64,000 nt of DNA from Streptacidiphilus melanogenes (GTDB taxonomy: Bacteria > Actinomycetota > Actinomycetes > Streptomycetales > Streptomycetaceae), in NCBI RefSeq assembly GCF_000787835.1, contig NZ_BBPP01000040.1, forward strand, positions 1 through 64,000. The letters run 5' to 3'. The translations under genes and the position numbers were made by a program. The notes below the pieces were generated by a model. That model saw only the letters and a list, made by a program, of their open reading frames with translations. It was not told where the DNA came from and searched no databases. Of this stretch, positions 50,014 through 59,605 are shown in pieces. Each line of letters opens with the position of its first letter. Position 1 is the first letter of the stretch.

Positions 50014-51770
50014 TCAGGCGGTCGGGCGGGCGAGGCGGGTGGCTGTCTCGAGCAGCAGCGCGTGGACGAAGGCCTGCGGCAGATTGCCGCGCAACTGGCC
50101 CTGGGCGACGTCGAACTCCTCGGCGAACAGTCTTGGGGGCCCGCATGCGGCGCGGTTGCGTTCGAACCAGCGTGCCGCCGGGACGTGGTGGCCCTGCTGG
50201 TGCTCGGCCGCTGCGACGAGGAACCCGCAGAGCAGGAACGCGCCTTCCGCGTCCTGGAGCGGGCGTCGGTCGTGACGGAAGCGGTAGGCGTAGTGGTCCA
50301 CCGCCAGCTCCTGATGCACGGCACGCAACGTGGCCAGGGTGCGCGGGTCGTCGGCGGACAGGGCGCCGCGCAGGCTGGCAGGAGCAGGGCCGCATCCACG
50401 CCCGCCTGGGTGGGTGAGCGCTGCCACCGGCCGGTGGGGTGGAGGCAGTCGGATGCGGTCTCGGCGACGATCTGGTCCGCCAGCGCCTCCCAGCCGGCGG
50501 CTCGACCGCGGTCCGCGCGAGGGGCGGCGGTGGCCAGTGCGCGCAGTCCGGCGGCGCAGGTGAGCCGGCTGTGGGTCCAGCGGTCGGCGTGCAGTTCCCA
50601 GATTCCGGCGTCCGGCTCGTGGCGGCGGGCGGCGATCGCGTCGACGGCGGTGACCGCGGCTCTCCAGCCGTCCGTGTCCAGCCGGTCGTGGCGGGCGGCC
50701 GCCGCGAGCAGCAGCAGGGCCTCGCCGAACCCGTCGAGCTGGAATTGGTGGTTGACCTGGTTGCCGACCACGTCGAAGCCGCCCGGGTAGCCGGGGAGGT
50801 CGAGACTGCGCTGGTCGGGCAGTGGCTTGCCGGTGGCGGTGTAGGCGGGTGTGAGCGCGGGACCGTGGTCGAGGAGGCGGGCGGTCACGAACCGCACCGA
50901 GTTGTCGAGCAGAGTGTGCGCCCCGGCGGCAGCGGCGGCTTGGCCGATGATGGCCTGGTCGCGGATCCACACGTAGCGGTAGTCGTAGTGGCGGCCCTGC
51001 TCGGCGCGCTCGGGCAGGCTGGTGGTGGCTGCGGCCACGGTGCCTCCGCCGGCCGCGGACATGCCGGCCAGGACTGCGCAGGCGTGCCGGGCGTCGCGTG
51101 GAGCGAGCGTCTGGTCCAGGCCTGGGATGGCGGCGGCCCAGCGTGTTTCGGTGGCCCGCCACAGCATGTCGGTGGGTTCCCGCTCGGGGAGGGGCCGGTC
51201 GGAGATCTCCAGGTCGAGGTCGTGGTGCGTTCCGGGATCCAGTGCCAGCGCGGCGCGCAGCGTTCCCTCGGCCGGTTGCGCGTCGGGCACGCCACTCCAA
51301 CGCACGTACAGGTCACCAGACCTGCCTGTCCAGATGCCGTGCTGGTCGCGCTTCATGTCCTGCAAGGGGTGCCTGCCGAAGCCTGAGACCAGGCGCAGCA
51401 CCACCTCCACACGGGCATGGCCGTCGACCGCCATGAGCCGACGCAGCAGCACGGCGTGGTGCGGGTCACCGGGGTAGGCCAGGGCCTCGCGGCACTCGGT
51501 GATCCCGGTCGTGGTGACCCAGCGGCTGCGCCAGATCAGACCTCCGGGCTCGTAGTAGCCTCCCCACACGAACGGCGTGACCGGAGTGACGGAGTACCAG
51601 CCGTCGCCGCCGATCAGCGCCGCGAAGACGGCGTCGCTGTCCCACGCTGGCGCGCACATCCATACGATCTCACCCCGGGGGCCGACCAGGGCGCCGCGTT
51701 CCCCGTCCGCGAGCAAGGCGTAGTCCCGCAGGGCGTGCGGGGCGGGTGCGCCGCTGACTGTGGCTTTCAT
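50014..51770 (-). pseudogene. GH15 glucoamylase/trehalase-type hydrolase, frameshifted
   Basis: From ATG 51770 the protein reads through a normal GH15 N-terminal domain (PHALRDYALLADGERGALVG) and catalytic barrel with YDYRYVWIRDQAIIGQAAAA and GIWELHADRWTHSRLTCAAG. A frame change near 50374-50382 follows DAALLLP. The rest of the domain continues in another frame (LRGALSADDPRTLATLRAVH, then AEGAFLLCGFLVAAAEHQQG and RGNLPQAFVHALLLETATRL) to 50014. One added C in the CC run there would restore it. The second catalytic Glu region (EGAFLLCGF) lies beyond the break. GH15 enzymes hydrolyse alpha-glucosidic bonds. Error or recent inactivation cannot be told apart here. Confidence 0.8.
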
Positions 51771-51916
51771 GGCGTCACCTCCACGAACAGGTAGGGGAGG
51801 CGGCCGTGTCCGGAAGGGGCCGTCCTGTGGCTCAACTGGCCTGCCGGGCAGGGTTTAAGCCGGGTGGTCTGGGAACAAGCCCGGCAGAGCTTCATGTGAC
51901 CTGGGAGGTGAGGGAG

Positions 51917-52021
51917 ATGGCCGGTATCAGGGTGGTCAAGGTGGTCAAGCGCCCTGCGCCGCAGCGCCCGCAGCCTCCGCTGGACCTGCGGACGCCGTCG
52001 GGGCGCATGCTGCCCTACTGA
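51917..52021 (+). CDS. Possible small basic protein, 34 aa
   Basis: A short frame from ATG 51917 reads MAGIRVVKVVKRPAPQRPQP, then PLDLRTPSGRMLPY. GGGAGGTGAGGGAG lies directly before the start, which is the main support. It lies between divergent and unrelated genes. It may be real or chance. Confidence 0.35.
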   Translation: MAGIRVVKVVKRPAPQRPQPPLDLRTPSGRMLPY

Positions 52022-52115
52022 GCCCGCACTTTTGTGCCGCAGTCCCTGGCGCCAAGGCCACAGCAGGTGCAGTGTGCCGTGGGCCGGCGGCAGACCACTT
52101 GTTGCCGTCCGCAGT

Positions 52116-53243
52116 TCAGGAGTGCGCACGGAACCGCTCCGCTATGTCGGGCCGGACGGTCAGGCCGAGCCCGGGTTCCCCGTCCTGGCCCGGATGCAGC
52201 GCGCCACCTGTGGGGTCGAGGGCGCCCTCGAACAGGAGATTCTCGATTCGGACGTGATCGTGGAACCACTCCAGGTGGCGCAGGTTGGGGATCGCTACGG
52301 CCGCGTGCGCGTGAACGTGTGGGGCGCAGTGGCCGGACAACTGGAGACCGTGGGCTTCGGCGACGGCTGCGGCGCGCAGCCAGACCGTGATGCCGCCGCA
52401 TCGGGTCGCGTCCGCCTGCAGGCAGTCCACCGCCGGGACCATGCGGGCGAAGTAGGGGAGGTCGTATCCGTATTCTCCGGCCGTGACGTCGGCGGTGATG
52501 GCGTCGCGCACCTGGGCCAGGCCGGTGAGGTCGTCGGATGAGACGGGTTCCTCGAACCAGCTCACACCAAGCCCGGCGAGGGTCCGTCCGATGCGGACGG
52601 CCTGCTTGCGGGTGTATGCACCGTTGGCGTCCACATACAGTTCGGCGTCGTCGCCGACGAGCTTGCGGGCCTGTTCGGTGCGGTCCAGGTCACGGTGCTC
52701 CGCCCCTCCCCAGTCCTCACCGATTTTGATCTTGAAGCGGTTCATGCCCTGCTCCGCCCAGCTTTCCAGCTGCCGGGCGAGCTGCTGCTCGTCGTAGGTG
52801 GTGAAGCCGCCGCTGCCGTACACGGGGACGTCGCCGCGCGCACGGCCGAGGAGATCGGCCAGGGGCAGCTGCAGAAGACGCGCTTTGAGGTCCCACAGGG
52901 CGATGTCGACCGCGGAGATCGCGCCGGTGATCAGGCCGGGACGGCCGGCGTTGCGCACGGCGCGGCTCATCGCCTCGTTCACCGCCGGCACATCATGGAC
53001 CGGACGGCCGACGACCGTGTCACGAAGTAGATCGGTGATCACATTCGCCGTGGCGGGGTCGCCGTAGGTCCAGCCCAGGCCAGATGCGGTGCCGCTGCCG
53101 GCCTGCACGAGGACCATGGTCGTTTCGTCCCAGGCGAGCGTGCCGTCCGCCTCCGGGGTGTCGGTGGGGAAGCGCAGGACCTGTACGTACAGCTCATCGA
53201 CGGCCGACCTGTGGGCTGCGGTGGCGGTTTGGGCGGCGCTCAT
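52116..53243 (-). CDS. Enolase-superfamily enzyme (mandelate racemase/muconate lactonising type)
   Basis: The 375-residue protein has the capping domain and the barrel with the superfamily residues: the KxK lysines (FKIKIGED, about 170), the metal ligands Asp (YVDANGAY, about 203), Glu (SWFEEPVSS, about 229) and Glu (AGEYGYDLP, about 255), and a His near 303 (LSGHCAPHVH). It abstracts an alpha-proton from a carboxylate; the substrate is unknown. ATG 53243 overlaps the DUF1360 gene stop by four bases, so it belongs to the operon beginning at 58614. Confidence 0.9.
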   Translation of the reverse strand: MSAAQTATAAHRSAVDELYVQVLRFPTDTPEADGTLAWDETTMVLVQAGSGTASGLGWTYGDPATANVITDLLRDTVVGRPVHDVPAVNEAMSRAVRNAGRPGLITGAISAVDIALWDLKARLLQLPLADLLGRARGDVPVYGSGGFTTYDEQQLARQLESWAEQGMNRFKIKIGEDWGGAEHRDLDRTEQARKLVGDDAELYVDANGAYTRKQAVRIGRTLAGLGVSWFEEPVSSDDLTGLAQVRDAITADVTAGEYGYDLPYFARMVPAVDCLQADATRCGGITVWLRAAAVAEAHGLQLSGHCAPHVHAHAAVAIPNLRHLEWFHDHVRIENLLFEGALDPTGGALHPGQDGEPGLGLTVRPDIAERFRAHS

Positions 53244-53758
53244 GAGGATTCCTCGGCGGCGTGCTGGGCGGCCGCGCGCGCGAACTGGAGGAAGTCGGCC
53301 CCGGCGAGGGTGGCGAGTGTGGCGGTGGCGAGTCGGGTGGCGCGCGGGGCGAACACTGATCCCGCGGTGCATGCGGTCGCGGCCCACAGCCCGATGCAGA
53401 AGGGGCAGGTGAGCATCTCGCCGACGGCCTTGCGGGCGCCGGTGCCGCGGACGTCCTCTTCCAGCTCGGCGGGTCCGGAGGTGCCTTCGAAGCGGGTGAA
53501 CGGCGCGCGCAGCGGGCTGGTGACTGGATCTTTGGCGATCAGGCGGGAGAGCTGGTGGGTGGCCAGCGTGTTCAGCATCAGGTCCCACGGGCTGGGAGAG
53601 GGAAGGGTCCGGCGGGTGAGCCGGGCGGCGACGCTGATGCCGGCCACGGAGGTGGCGTAGAGGGCCATGAGGCCGCTGTAGGCGGCCAGCGGCCGGTCCG
53701 CATTGCCCGTGTAGGCGCGGGCCTCGTCGTGGATGCGGTCGTGCAGGGCCGATGTCAT
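53240..53758 (-). CDS. DUF1360 family membrane protein
   Basis: The 172-residue protein contains the DUF1360 signature: LMLNTLATHQLSRLIAKDPV, then TSPLRAPFTRFEGTSGPAEL and MLTCPFCIGLWAATACTAGS, with a Cys pair (CPFC). Membrane segments surround these motifs. Function is unestablished. ATG 53758 overlaps the stop of the oxidoreductase gene by four bases, so expression is coupled to it. Confidence 0.85.
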   Translation of the reverse strand: MTSALHDRIHDEARAYTGNADRPLAAYSGLMALYATSVAGISVAARLTRRTLPSPSPWDLMLNTLATHQLSRLIAKDPVTSPLRAPFTRFEGTSGPAELEEDVRGTGARKAVGEMLTCPFCIGLWAATACTAGSVFAPRATRLATATLATLAGADFLQFARAAAQHAAEESS

Positions 53759-56700
53759 CGGGTGGACCTCCTGGTGCGGGCACGGTGCTGGGCTGCCAGC
53801 CCTACTGCTGCGGCCGAGGCGGTGGCCGCGGCGACGCCCGCTGTCAGCAGCCGGCCTGCCATAGGGCGGGGTTCAGGACGTGGGGCGGCCTTCTCGGGGT
53901 GGTCGCTCGGTGGCGGCCCGTCGAGGGCCATGGCGAGGGCCTCGGCCAGGTGCAGGGCGCTGCGGCCGGTTGCGCCCTGGTCGATCTGGGTGCGGCAGGA
54001 GAAGCCGTCGGCCAGGACGAAGGCGCTGGGAGCGGTGTCGCGGACGGCGGGCAGGACGCCCTGCTCGGCGATTCTCAGCGAGAGGTCATGGTGGCCTTGT
54101 TCGAAGCCGAAGTTGCCGGCCAGGCCGCAGCAGCCGGCGTCCAGGACGTCCGCGTCGATTCCTGCTCGTCGCATCAGTTCGCGGTCCGGATCGGCTCCGA
54201 GGACGGCGTGCTGGTGGCAGTGGGTCTGGACGGTGGCGGCCCGGGACAGTCGCGGTGGCTGCCAGCCTTCGGGAGAGTGGTTGACGAGCTGCTCGGCGAA
54301 GGTGCGGGTCTGTGCGGCGAGTCGGGCGATGTCCTGGTCCCCTGGCATCAACTCCGGCGCGTCGGAGCGGAACACGGCGGCGCAGGACGGCTCCAGGACC
54401 ACGATCGGGGTCCCGGCCTCCAACCACGGGCGCAAGGCCGCGGTCGTGCGTCGCAGAATGCGTGTCGCGGTGTCTAGTTGACCAGTGGAGATCCAGGTGA
54501 GGCCGCAGCAGACCGAGGCGTCAGGGACGGCCACGTGGAAGCCCGCGTTCTCCAGAACACGGGCGGCGGCTTGTCCGATGTGCGGGTGGAAATGGTTGGT
54601 GAAGGTGTCCGGCCACAGCACGACCGTGCGCGGGTCAGCGGGCTCGGGCGTGTTCCGGGTGATCGCCTGCCACGACTCCTGGAACGTCTTGGCCGCGAAG
54701 AGCGGGGCATCCCTGTCGGGCGCGACGCAGGCGAGCCGCTTGCCGAGACCTGCGAGGAGGGGCGCGTGAAGGGCGGCGTTCGCGATCCCCGGGGCGATCT
54801 GGGTGAGACGAGCCCACAGGGGCAGCCAGCCCATGGCGTAGTGGGTGCGCGGGCGGATGCGGCCCTGATAGTGGTGGGCGAGGAACTCGGCTTTGTAGGT
54901 GGCCATGTCCACCCCGACCGGGCAGTCGGACTTGCAGCCCTTGCAGGCCAGGCACAGGTCCAGGGCGTCGCGGACCTCGGTGGAACGCCAGCCGTCGCGG
55001 ATCGGGGTGTCGGCGTGGCCGCCGAGCATTTCGAACAGCAGCCGGGCCCGGCCGCGGGTCGAGTGCTCCTCCTCACCGGTGGCACGGTAGGAGGGGCACA
55101 TCACCCCGCCCTCGTGGGTGCGGCAGTTCCCGACTCCGACGCAGCGCATGACCGCGCGGGTGAAGTCGTGGTCGTCGTCCGGGTAGGCGAAGTGCGTCGG
55201 CTGGGGTTCCGGGCGCCAGTTCTCGCCCAGTCGCAGGTTCTGGTCCACGCGGTGCGGGTGGACGACCTTGCCGGGGTTCATCCGGTCTCCGGGGTCGAAC
55301 AGGGCCTTCACCTCGCCCATGGCGTCGATGAGGGGCTGCCCGAACATGTGCGGCAGCAGTTCCCCGCGGGCCTGCCCGTCGCCGTGTTCCCCGGACAGCG
55401 ATCCGCCGTAGGAGGAGACCAGGTCGGCGGCGTCGAACAGGAACGCGCGGAACGCTTCGATTCCCTTGCCGTCGCGCAGCTCGAACGGGATCCGGGTGTG
55501 GACGCAGCCCTGCCCGAAGTGTCCGTAAAGGGACGCCTGCTGGTAGCCGTAGCGTTGGAACAGCTTCTCCAGATCGCGCAGGTAGGCGCCCAGCTTCTCC
55601 GGCGCCACGGCCGAGTCCTCCCAGCCCTCCCACGTCTCACGCCCGTCGGGCGGACGGGCCGTCACGCCCAACCCGGCTTCCCGGGCCTTGAGCATCTCCT
55701 GCTCCCGTTCGGGGTCGTCGGAGAACGCCACCGACGGGTCTTCCTCGGAGAGGCCGAGGGACTGCAGCAGGTCGCGGGCCTGCTGGTCGGCCTGCTCCTT
55801 CGAGTCACCGGTGAACTGGACCAGCAGCCAGGCGTCGCCCTTGGGCAGCTGTTCGAGGGAGTCCAGGAAGGCGTGCTCCTCACGCATCAGCTGGGCCATG
55901 CGCCCGTCCAGGGCCTCCAACTGGGCGGGACGGGCGTGCTTGAGTAGGGTGGGCACGGTGTCGGCGGCGGCGTAGATGTCGTCGAATCCCAGGACCAGCA
56001 GAGCCTGGGCCGCAGGCACGGGGACCAGGTCCAGCTCTGCCTGAAGCACGGTCACCAGCGTGCCCTCGCTGCCCACCAGAGCTCGGGCGAGGTGGAAGCC
56101 GTTCTCCGGGAGAAGCCAGTCCAGGTTGTAGCCGGACACCCGCCGCGGGATCTTCGGGTAGCCGCGCCGGATGTCGGCCAGGTTCCGGCCGACGATCTCC
56201 TTGAGGCCCTGGTACATGCGAGCCCTGGGGCCGCCCTCGGCCACGATCCGCGTGTGCTCGTCGTCGCTCGTGGCACCGGCCCAGAACCGGGTGCCCTCGT
56301 AGGTGAGGACCTCCAAACGGCGGATGTTGTCGCAGGTCTTGCCATAGGCTTGAGCAGAAGCGCCGCAGCTGTTGTTGCCGATCATCCCACCCAGCGCGCA
56401 GTGGCTGTGCGTGGACGGCTGAGGCCCGAACATCAGGCCATGGACAGCGAGTTGGCGGTTGAGCTCGTCCAGGACGATGCCCGGCTCGACCACGCAGGTC
56501 CGCGCCTCCGGGTCCACCGACACGAGGTGGTCGCAGTACTTGGTCCAGTCGAGGACCACCGCATCGTTCGTGCACTGGCCGCCCAGGCTCGTGCCGCCAC
56601 CACGCGACAGCACCGGCGCGGCGAACCGCGAGCACACCGCCACCGCCCGAGCTCCGGCCTCCACCGTGCGCGGTACCACCACACCGAGGGGGACCTGCCG

Positions 56701-56823
56701 GTAGTTGGATCCATCCGTCGCGTAGGCACCGCGGCTGCCCGCGTCGAACCGGACCTCGCCGTCGACCTCCTCGCGCAGGGTGTGCTCAAGCCCGGCAAGG
56801 TTCACGCCATTTTGCGTGGGCAT
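53755..56823 (-). CDS. FAD-binding oxidoreductase with 4Fe-4S clusters and CCG domains (D-lactate/glycolate-type)
   Basis: The 1022-residue protein has an N-terminal FAD-linked oxidase domain (VPLGVVVPRTVEAGARAVAV, then LSRGGGTSLGGQCTNDAVVL and THSHCALGGMIGNNSCGASA) and a C-terminal oxidase part up to about residue 535. A ferredoxin-type region follows with cysteines near 560-575 (CVGVGNCRTHEGGVMCPSY) and 622-633 (CLACKGCKSDC). CCG domains follow, with CCGL near 775 and HCHQH plus CCGLAGNFG near 890-905. It resembles bacterial D-lactate dehydrogenase/GlcD-F fusions oxidising a 2-hydroxy acid. The C-terminal 60 residues include a TM-like segment. Confidence 0.9.
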   Translation of the reverse strand: MPTQNGVNLAGLEHTLREEVDGEVRFDAGSRGAYATDGSNYRQVPLGVVVPRTVEAGARAVAVCSRFAAPVLSRGGGTSLGGQCTNDAVVLDWTKYCDHLVSVDPEARTCVVEPGIVLDELNRQLAVHGLMFGPQPSTHSHCALGGMIGNNSCGASAQAYGKTCDNIRRLEVLTYEGTRFWAGATSDDEHTRIVAEGGPRARMYQGLKEIVGRNLADIRRGYPKIPRRVSGYNLDWLLPENGFHLARALVGSEGTLVTVLQAELDLVPVPAAQALLVLGFDDIYAAADTVPTLLKHARPAQLEALDGRMAQLMREEHAFLDSLEQLPKGDAWLLVQFTGDSKEQADQQARDLLQSLGLSEEDPSVAFSDDPEREQEMLKAREAGLGVTARPPDGRETWEGWEDSAVAPEKLGAYLRDLEKLFQRYGYQQASLYGHFGQGCVHTRIPFELRDGKGIEAFRAFLFDAADLVSSYGGSLSGEHGDGQARGELLPHMFGQPLIDAMGEVKALFDPGDRMNPGKVVHPHRVDQNLRLGENWRPEPQPTHFAYPDDDHDFTRAVMRCVGVGNCRTHEGGVMCPSYRATGEEEHSTRGRARLLFEMLGGHADTPIRDGWRSTEVRDALDLCLACKGCKSDCPVGVDMATYKAEFLAHHYQGRIRPRTHYAMGWLPLWARLTQIAPGIANAALHAPLLAGLGKRLACVAPDRDAPLFAAKTFQESWQAITRNTPEPADPRTVVLWPDTFTNHFHPHIGQAAARVLENAGFHVAVPDASVCCGLTWISTGQLDTATRILRRTTAALRPWLEAGTPIVVLEPSCAAVFRSDAPELMPGDQDIARLAAQTRTFAEQLVNHSPEGWQPPRLSRAATVQTHCHQHAVLGADPDRELMRRAGIDADVLDAGCCGLAGNFGFEQGHHDLSLRIAEQGVLPAVRDTAPSAFVLADGFSCRTQIDQGATGRSALHLAEALAMALDGPPPSDHPEKAAPRPEPRPMAGRLLTAGVAAATASAAAVGLAAQHRARTRRSTR

Positions 56824-56826
56824 CGG

Positions 56827-58614
56827 CTACTTCCGTCCACTGCCGGGCAGGAACTCCTGGATCTTCGCCTTCACGCCTTGCTGAACCACCGACGCCCGGT
56901 CGCTGTCGCCGCGCAGGACCGAAGCCGCGGCGGCCTTGATCTGGTCCCAGGTGGCGTGCGGCGGGATTGGCGGCACCGCGGGGTCGGTGCGGAAGTCGAT
57001 CACGAACGGCCGGTCCGCGGTCAGAGCCTGACGCCAGGCCGGCTCCACATCCTGCGGCTTCTCCACCCGCACCCCGTCCAGGCCCATCATCCGGGCGATG
57101 TCGGCGTAGCGCAGGTCCGGCAGGTCCTGCGACGGTTCGAACTGCGGAGCGCCCTGCATGGCCCGCATCTCCCAGGTGACCTGGTTGAGATCGTGGTTGT
57201 TCAGCACCGCCACCACCAGGCGCGGGTCCGACCACTGCCGGTAGTACCTCGCGACAGTGACCAGTTCCGCCAGGCCGTTCATCTGCATCGCCCCGTCCCC
57301 GACGATCGCGATAGCCGGCCGGTCCGGGTGCGCGAACTTCGCCCCGATCACGTACGGCACCCCCGGCCCCATCGTCGCCAGCGTTCCCGACAGAGACCCG
57401 CGCACCCGGCCGCGGAACCGCAGGTGCCGCGCGTACCAATTGGCCGCCGAACCGGAGTCCGACGCCACGATCGCGTCCTCGGGCAGCAGCGCGTCCAGCG
57501 TGTGCACCACGTACTCCGGGTTGACCGGATCCGCGGACACCTCCGCGCGGCGCTGCATGACCTCCCACCAGCGCGCCGCGTTGTCCTCCACCGTCTTCTG
57601 CCATGTGCGGTCCGTCTTGCGATCCAACAGCGGCACCAGCCTGCGCAGCGTCTCCACGGCGTCACCGACGAGGTTGACCTCGAACGGGTACCGCAGCCCC
57701 ACCATGGACGGGTCGAGGTCAATCTGCACCGCCCGGGCCTGCCCGAAGTCGGGCAGGAACTGGGTGTAGGGGAAGCTGGAACCCACCACCAGCAGGGTGT
57801 CGCAGTCCCGCATCATCTCGTACGAGGCACGGGTCCCGAGCAGACCGATGGACCCAGTCACATACGGAAGGGTGTCCGGCAGCACGTCCTTGCCCAGCAG
57901 GGCCTTGGCCACCCCTGCGCCCAGTATCTCGGCGACCTGCTCCACCTCGGGCCGAGCGGAACGCGCGCCCTGCCCCACCAGCATCGCCACCCGATCACCG
58001 GCGTTGAGCACCTGCGCCGCCCGCTCCAGATCCTCCGCGACCGGGATCGGCGCGTACCGCGGGAGACCGAGGCTGGACGGGACCTGCTTGAACGCGTGCG
58101 CCGGCGCCTCGTAGTCGAGCTCCTGCACGTCCGCAGGGATGATCACCGCGGTGACCGTGCGCCGAGTGGCGGCCACCCGCATCGCGCGGTCCAACACGTT
58201 CGGCAACTGAGCCGGGACCGTGACCATCTCACAGAACTCCGACGCCACGTCCTTGTAGAGGGACAGCAGGTCGACCTCCTGCTGGTAGGAGCCGCCCATC
58301 GCGCTGCGGTCGGTCTGTCCCACGATCGCGACCACCGGCACGTGGTCCAGCTTCGCGTCGTACAGGCCGTTGAGCAGGTGTATCGCGCCCGGGCCCGACG
58401 TGGCCGCGCACACCCCCGTCCGGCCGGAGAACTTCGCGTACCCGACCGCCTCGAAGGCTGCCATCTCCTCGTGCCTGGCTTGCACGAACCTCGGCCGGTC
58501 ATCCGCCCGCCCCCACGCCGCAAGCAGCCCGTTGATACCGTCCCCGGGATAGGCGAAGACGTACTCCACCTCCCACTCGCGCAGCCGCTCAAGCACGTAG
58601 TCGGAAACCTTCAT
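56827..58614 (-). CDS. Thiamine-pyrophosphate-requiring pyruvate oxidase-like enzyme
   Basis: The 595-residue protein has the three domains of the POX/acetolactate synthase family. The N-terminal domain has the catalytic Glu (FVQARHEEMAAFEAVGYAKF) and GVCAATSGPGAIHLLNGLYD. A central domain follows, then a C-terminal PP domain with AIVGDGAMQMNGLAELVTVA and VLNNHDLNQVTWEMRAMQG (TPP/Mg motif GDG-x-NN). It probably decarboxylates pyruvate or a relative. GGAGGAG precedes ATG 58614. The FAD-oxidoreductase gene starts three bases after its stop. With DUF1360 and the enolase-superfamily gene it forms a four-gene unit. Confidence 0.92.
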   Translation of the reverse strand: MKVSDYVLERLREWEVEYVFAYPGDGINGLLAAWGRADDRPRFVQARHEEMAAFEAVGYAKFSGRTGVCAATSGPGAIHLLNGLYDAKLDHVPVVAIVGQTDRSAMGGSYQQEVDLLSLYKDVASEFCEMVTVPAQLPNVLDRAMRVAATRRTVTAVIIPADVQELDYEAPAHAFKQVPSSLGLPRYAPIPVAEDLERAAQVLNAGDRVAMLVGQGARSARPEVEQVAEILGAGVAKALLGKDVLPDTLPYVTGSIGLLGTRASYEMMRDCDTLLVVGSSFPYTQFLPDFGQARAVQIDLDPSMVGLRYPFEVNLVGDAVETLRRLVPLLDRKTDRTWQKTVEDNAARWWEVMQRRAEVSADPVNPEYVVHTLDALLPEDAIVASDSGSAANWYARHLRFRGRVRGSLSGTLATMGPGVPYVIGAKFAHPDRPAIAIVGDGAMQMNGLAELVTVARYYRQWSDPRLVVAVLNNHDLNQVTWEMRAMQGAPQFEPSQDLPDLRYADIARMMGLDGVRVEKPQDVEPAWRQALTADRPFVIDFRTDPAVPPIPPHATWDQIKAAAASVLRGDSDRASVVQQGVKAKIQEFLPGSGRK

Positions 58615-58995
58615 CACGAACTCCTCCGCAACACGGTGCTGCACCTCTGGTGCACTGACGGGCCCTCGCCACGCGGCTAACCCCTCACGCCGCGACGAAA
58701 CAGCCGAGCGCACGCAGGCGGGGATGGTTGCTCCACCGGGAGAGGCGAGAGGCCCGGCCGGAGGCCACCGGGAGAACTGGCGCGCCTCTCTGTGCAGATG
58801 CCAGATAGGTGGGCGCGGAGAAGCGGCGGGACACGGTGTGTCCGGCCCCTGCGCTTCGTGATGGGCGGGGCGCCGCTCTGGACGCGGCCAAGGTGGAGAA
58901 GCTACGGCACTGCACACCGAGGCCCGCCAGCCCTGGTGGGCACCTCGGTGGCCGCCCTGAACGGCAGCGTCATGGCTGTTCGATGGTTGCCAGGA
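58615..58995. other. Intergenic region left of the IS982-type element
   Basis: About 380 bases between the TPP-enzyme gene and the left inverted repeat at 58996. It should hold the promoter of the four-gene operon. No further gene is supported. Confidence 0.4.
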
Positions 58996-59021
58996 TTCCT
59001 AGATGATCAATTCCAAGGGGT
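58996..59021 (+). repeat. Left terminal inverted repeat of the IS982-type element
   Basis: The repeat has 26 bases with the core GATGATCAATTCC. Its exact reverse complement is at 60521-60546. Confidence 0.9.
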
Positions 59022-59077
59022 CGTTGGATGGTCGTGAGCGGTTTCGCTTTGGTGGATCGGCCTGCGAGAGTGTGGCC

Positions 59078-59551
59078 ATGAGTGACGTTGTTATCCGTCG
59101 GGCCGATTCCGATGACGCGCCCGCGCTGGCAGCCATGCGCTGGCGGTTCAAGGTGGAGGACGGCGGAGACGAAGTCCCGCAGAACGAAGAGGAGTTCACC
59201 GCCGAGTGCGAGCAGTGGCTACGTTCCCGGATGGTTGGGCCGTGGCGTGCCTGGGTCGCGGAAGTGGGCGGTCGGCCCTGTGGTCACGTGTTCGTGTGTC
59301 TTGTGGAGAAGGTCCCGAGTCCCTATCCGGGTTCCGACGCCCTCGGCTACGTGACGAACTTCTACGTCGTTCCTGAACAGCGCAATCGCGGTCTGGGCAG
59401 GGCCCTACTCGACGAGGCCACCGGATATGCGCGCGCTCACCGCCTGGACACGTTGATCGTGTGGCCGTCCGAGCGCAGCGCGCCGCTGTACCGGCGCTGC
59501 GGATTCGACGAACCGGACGAGCTCCTCGAACAGCCCGTCGCGCCCAGCTGA
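59078..59551 (+). CDS. GNAT family N-acetyltransferase (IS passenger)
   Basis: The 157-residue protein begins MSDVVIRRADSDDAPALAAM and has GNAT motifs A and B: YVTNFYVVPEQRNRGLGRAL (the Q/RxxGxG acetyl-CoA loop, EQRNRGLG) and SERSAPLYRRCGFDEPDELL (the LYxxxGF element). It should transfer an acetyl group from acetyl-CoA to a small amine. The target may be an antibiotic or toxin, but no substrate motif is evident. ATG 59078 was chosen because the fold begins there. It lies inside the IS982-type inverted repeats, 57 bases from the left repeat and 54 bases from the transposase. Confidence 0.88.
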   Translation: MSDVVIRRADSDDAPALAAMRWRFKVEDGGDEVPQNEEEFTAECEQWLRSRMVGPWRAWVAEVGGRPCGHVFVCLVEKVPSPYPGSDALGYVTNFYVVPEQRNRGLGRALLDEATGYARAHRLDTLIVWPSERSAPLYRRCGFDEPDELLEQPVAPS

Positions 59552-59605
59552 GCGAAGTTCTGGCAGTGTCTGCGCGGACGATGCGAGGGCGCCCAAGGTC
59601 AGTCT

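Noticed and set aside
56092-58680. Plus-strand open frame of 862 codons opposite the TPP enzyme and oxidoreductase genes
   Set aside because: The minus-strand frames show complete enzyme families with catalytic motifs; the plus-strand frame is low-complexity His/Arg/Pro sequence.
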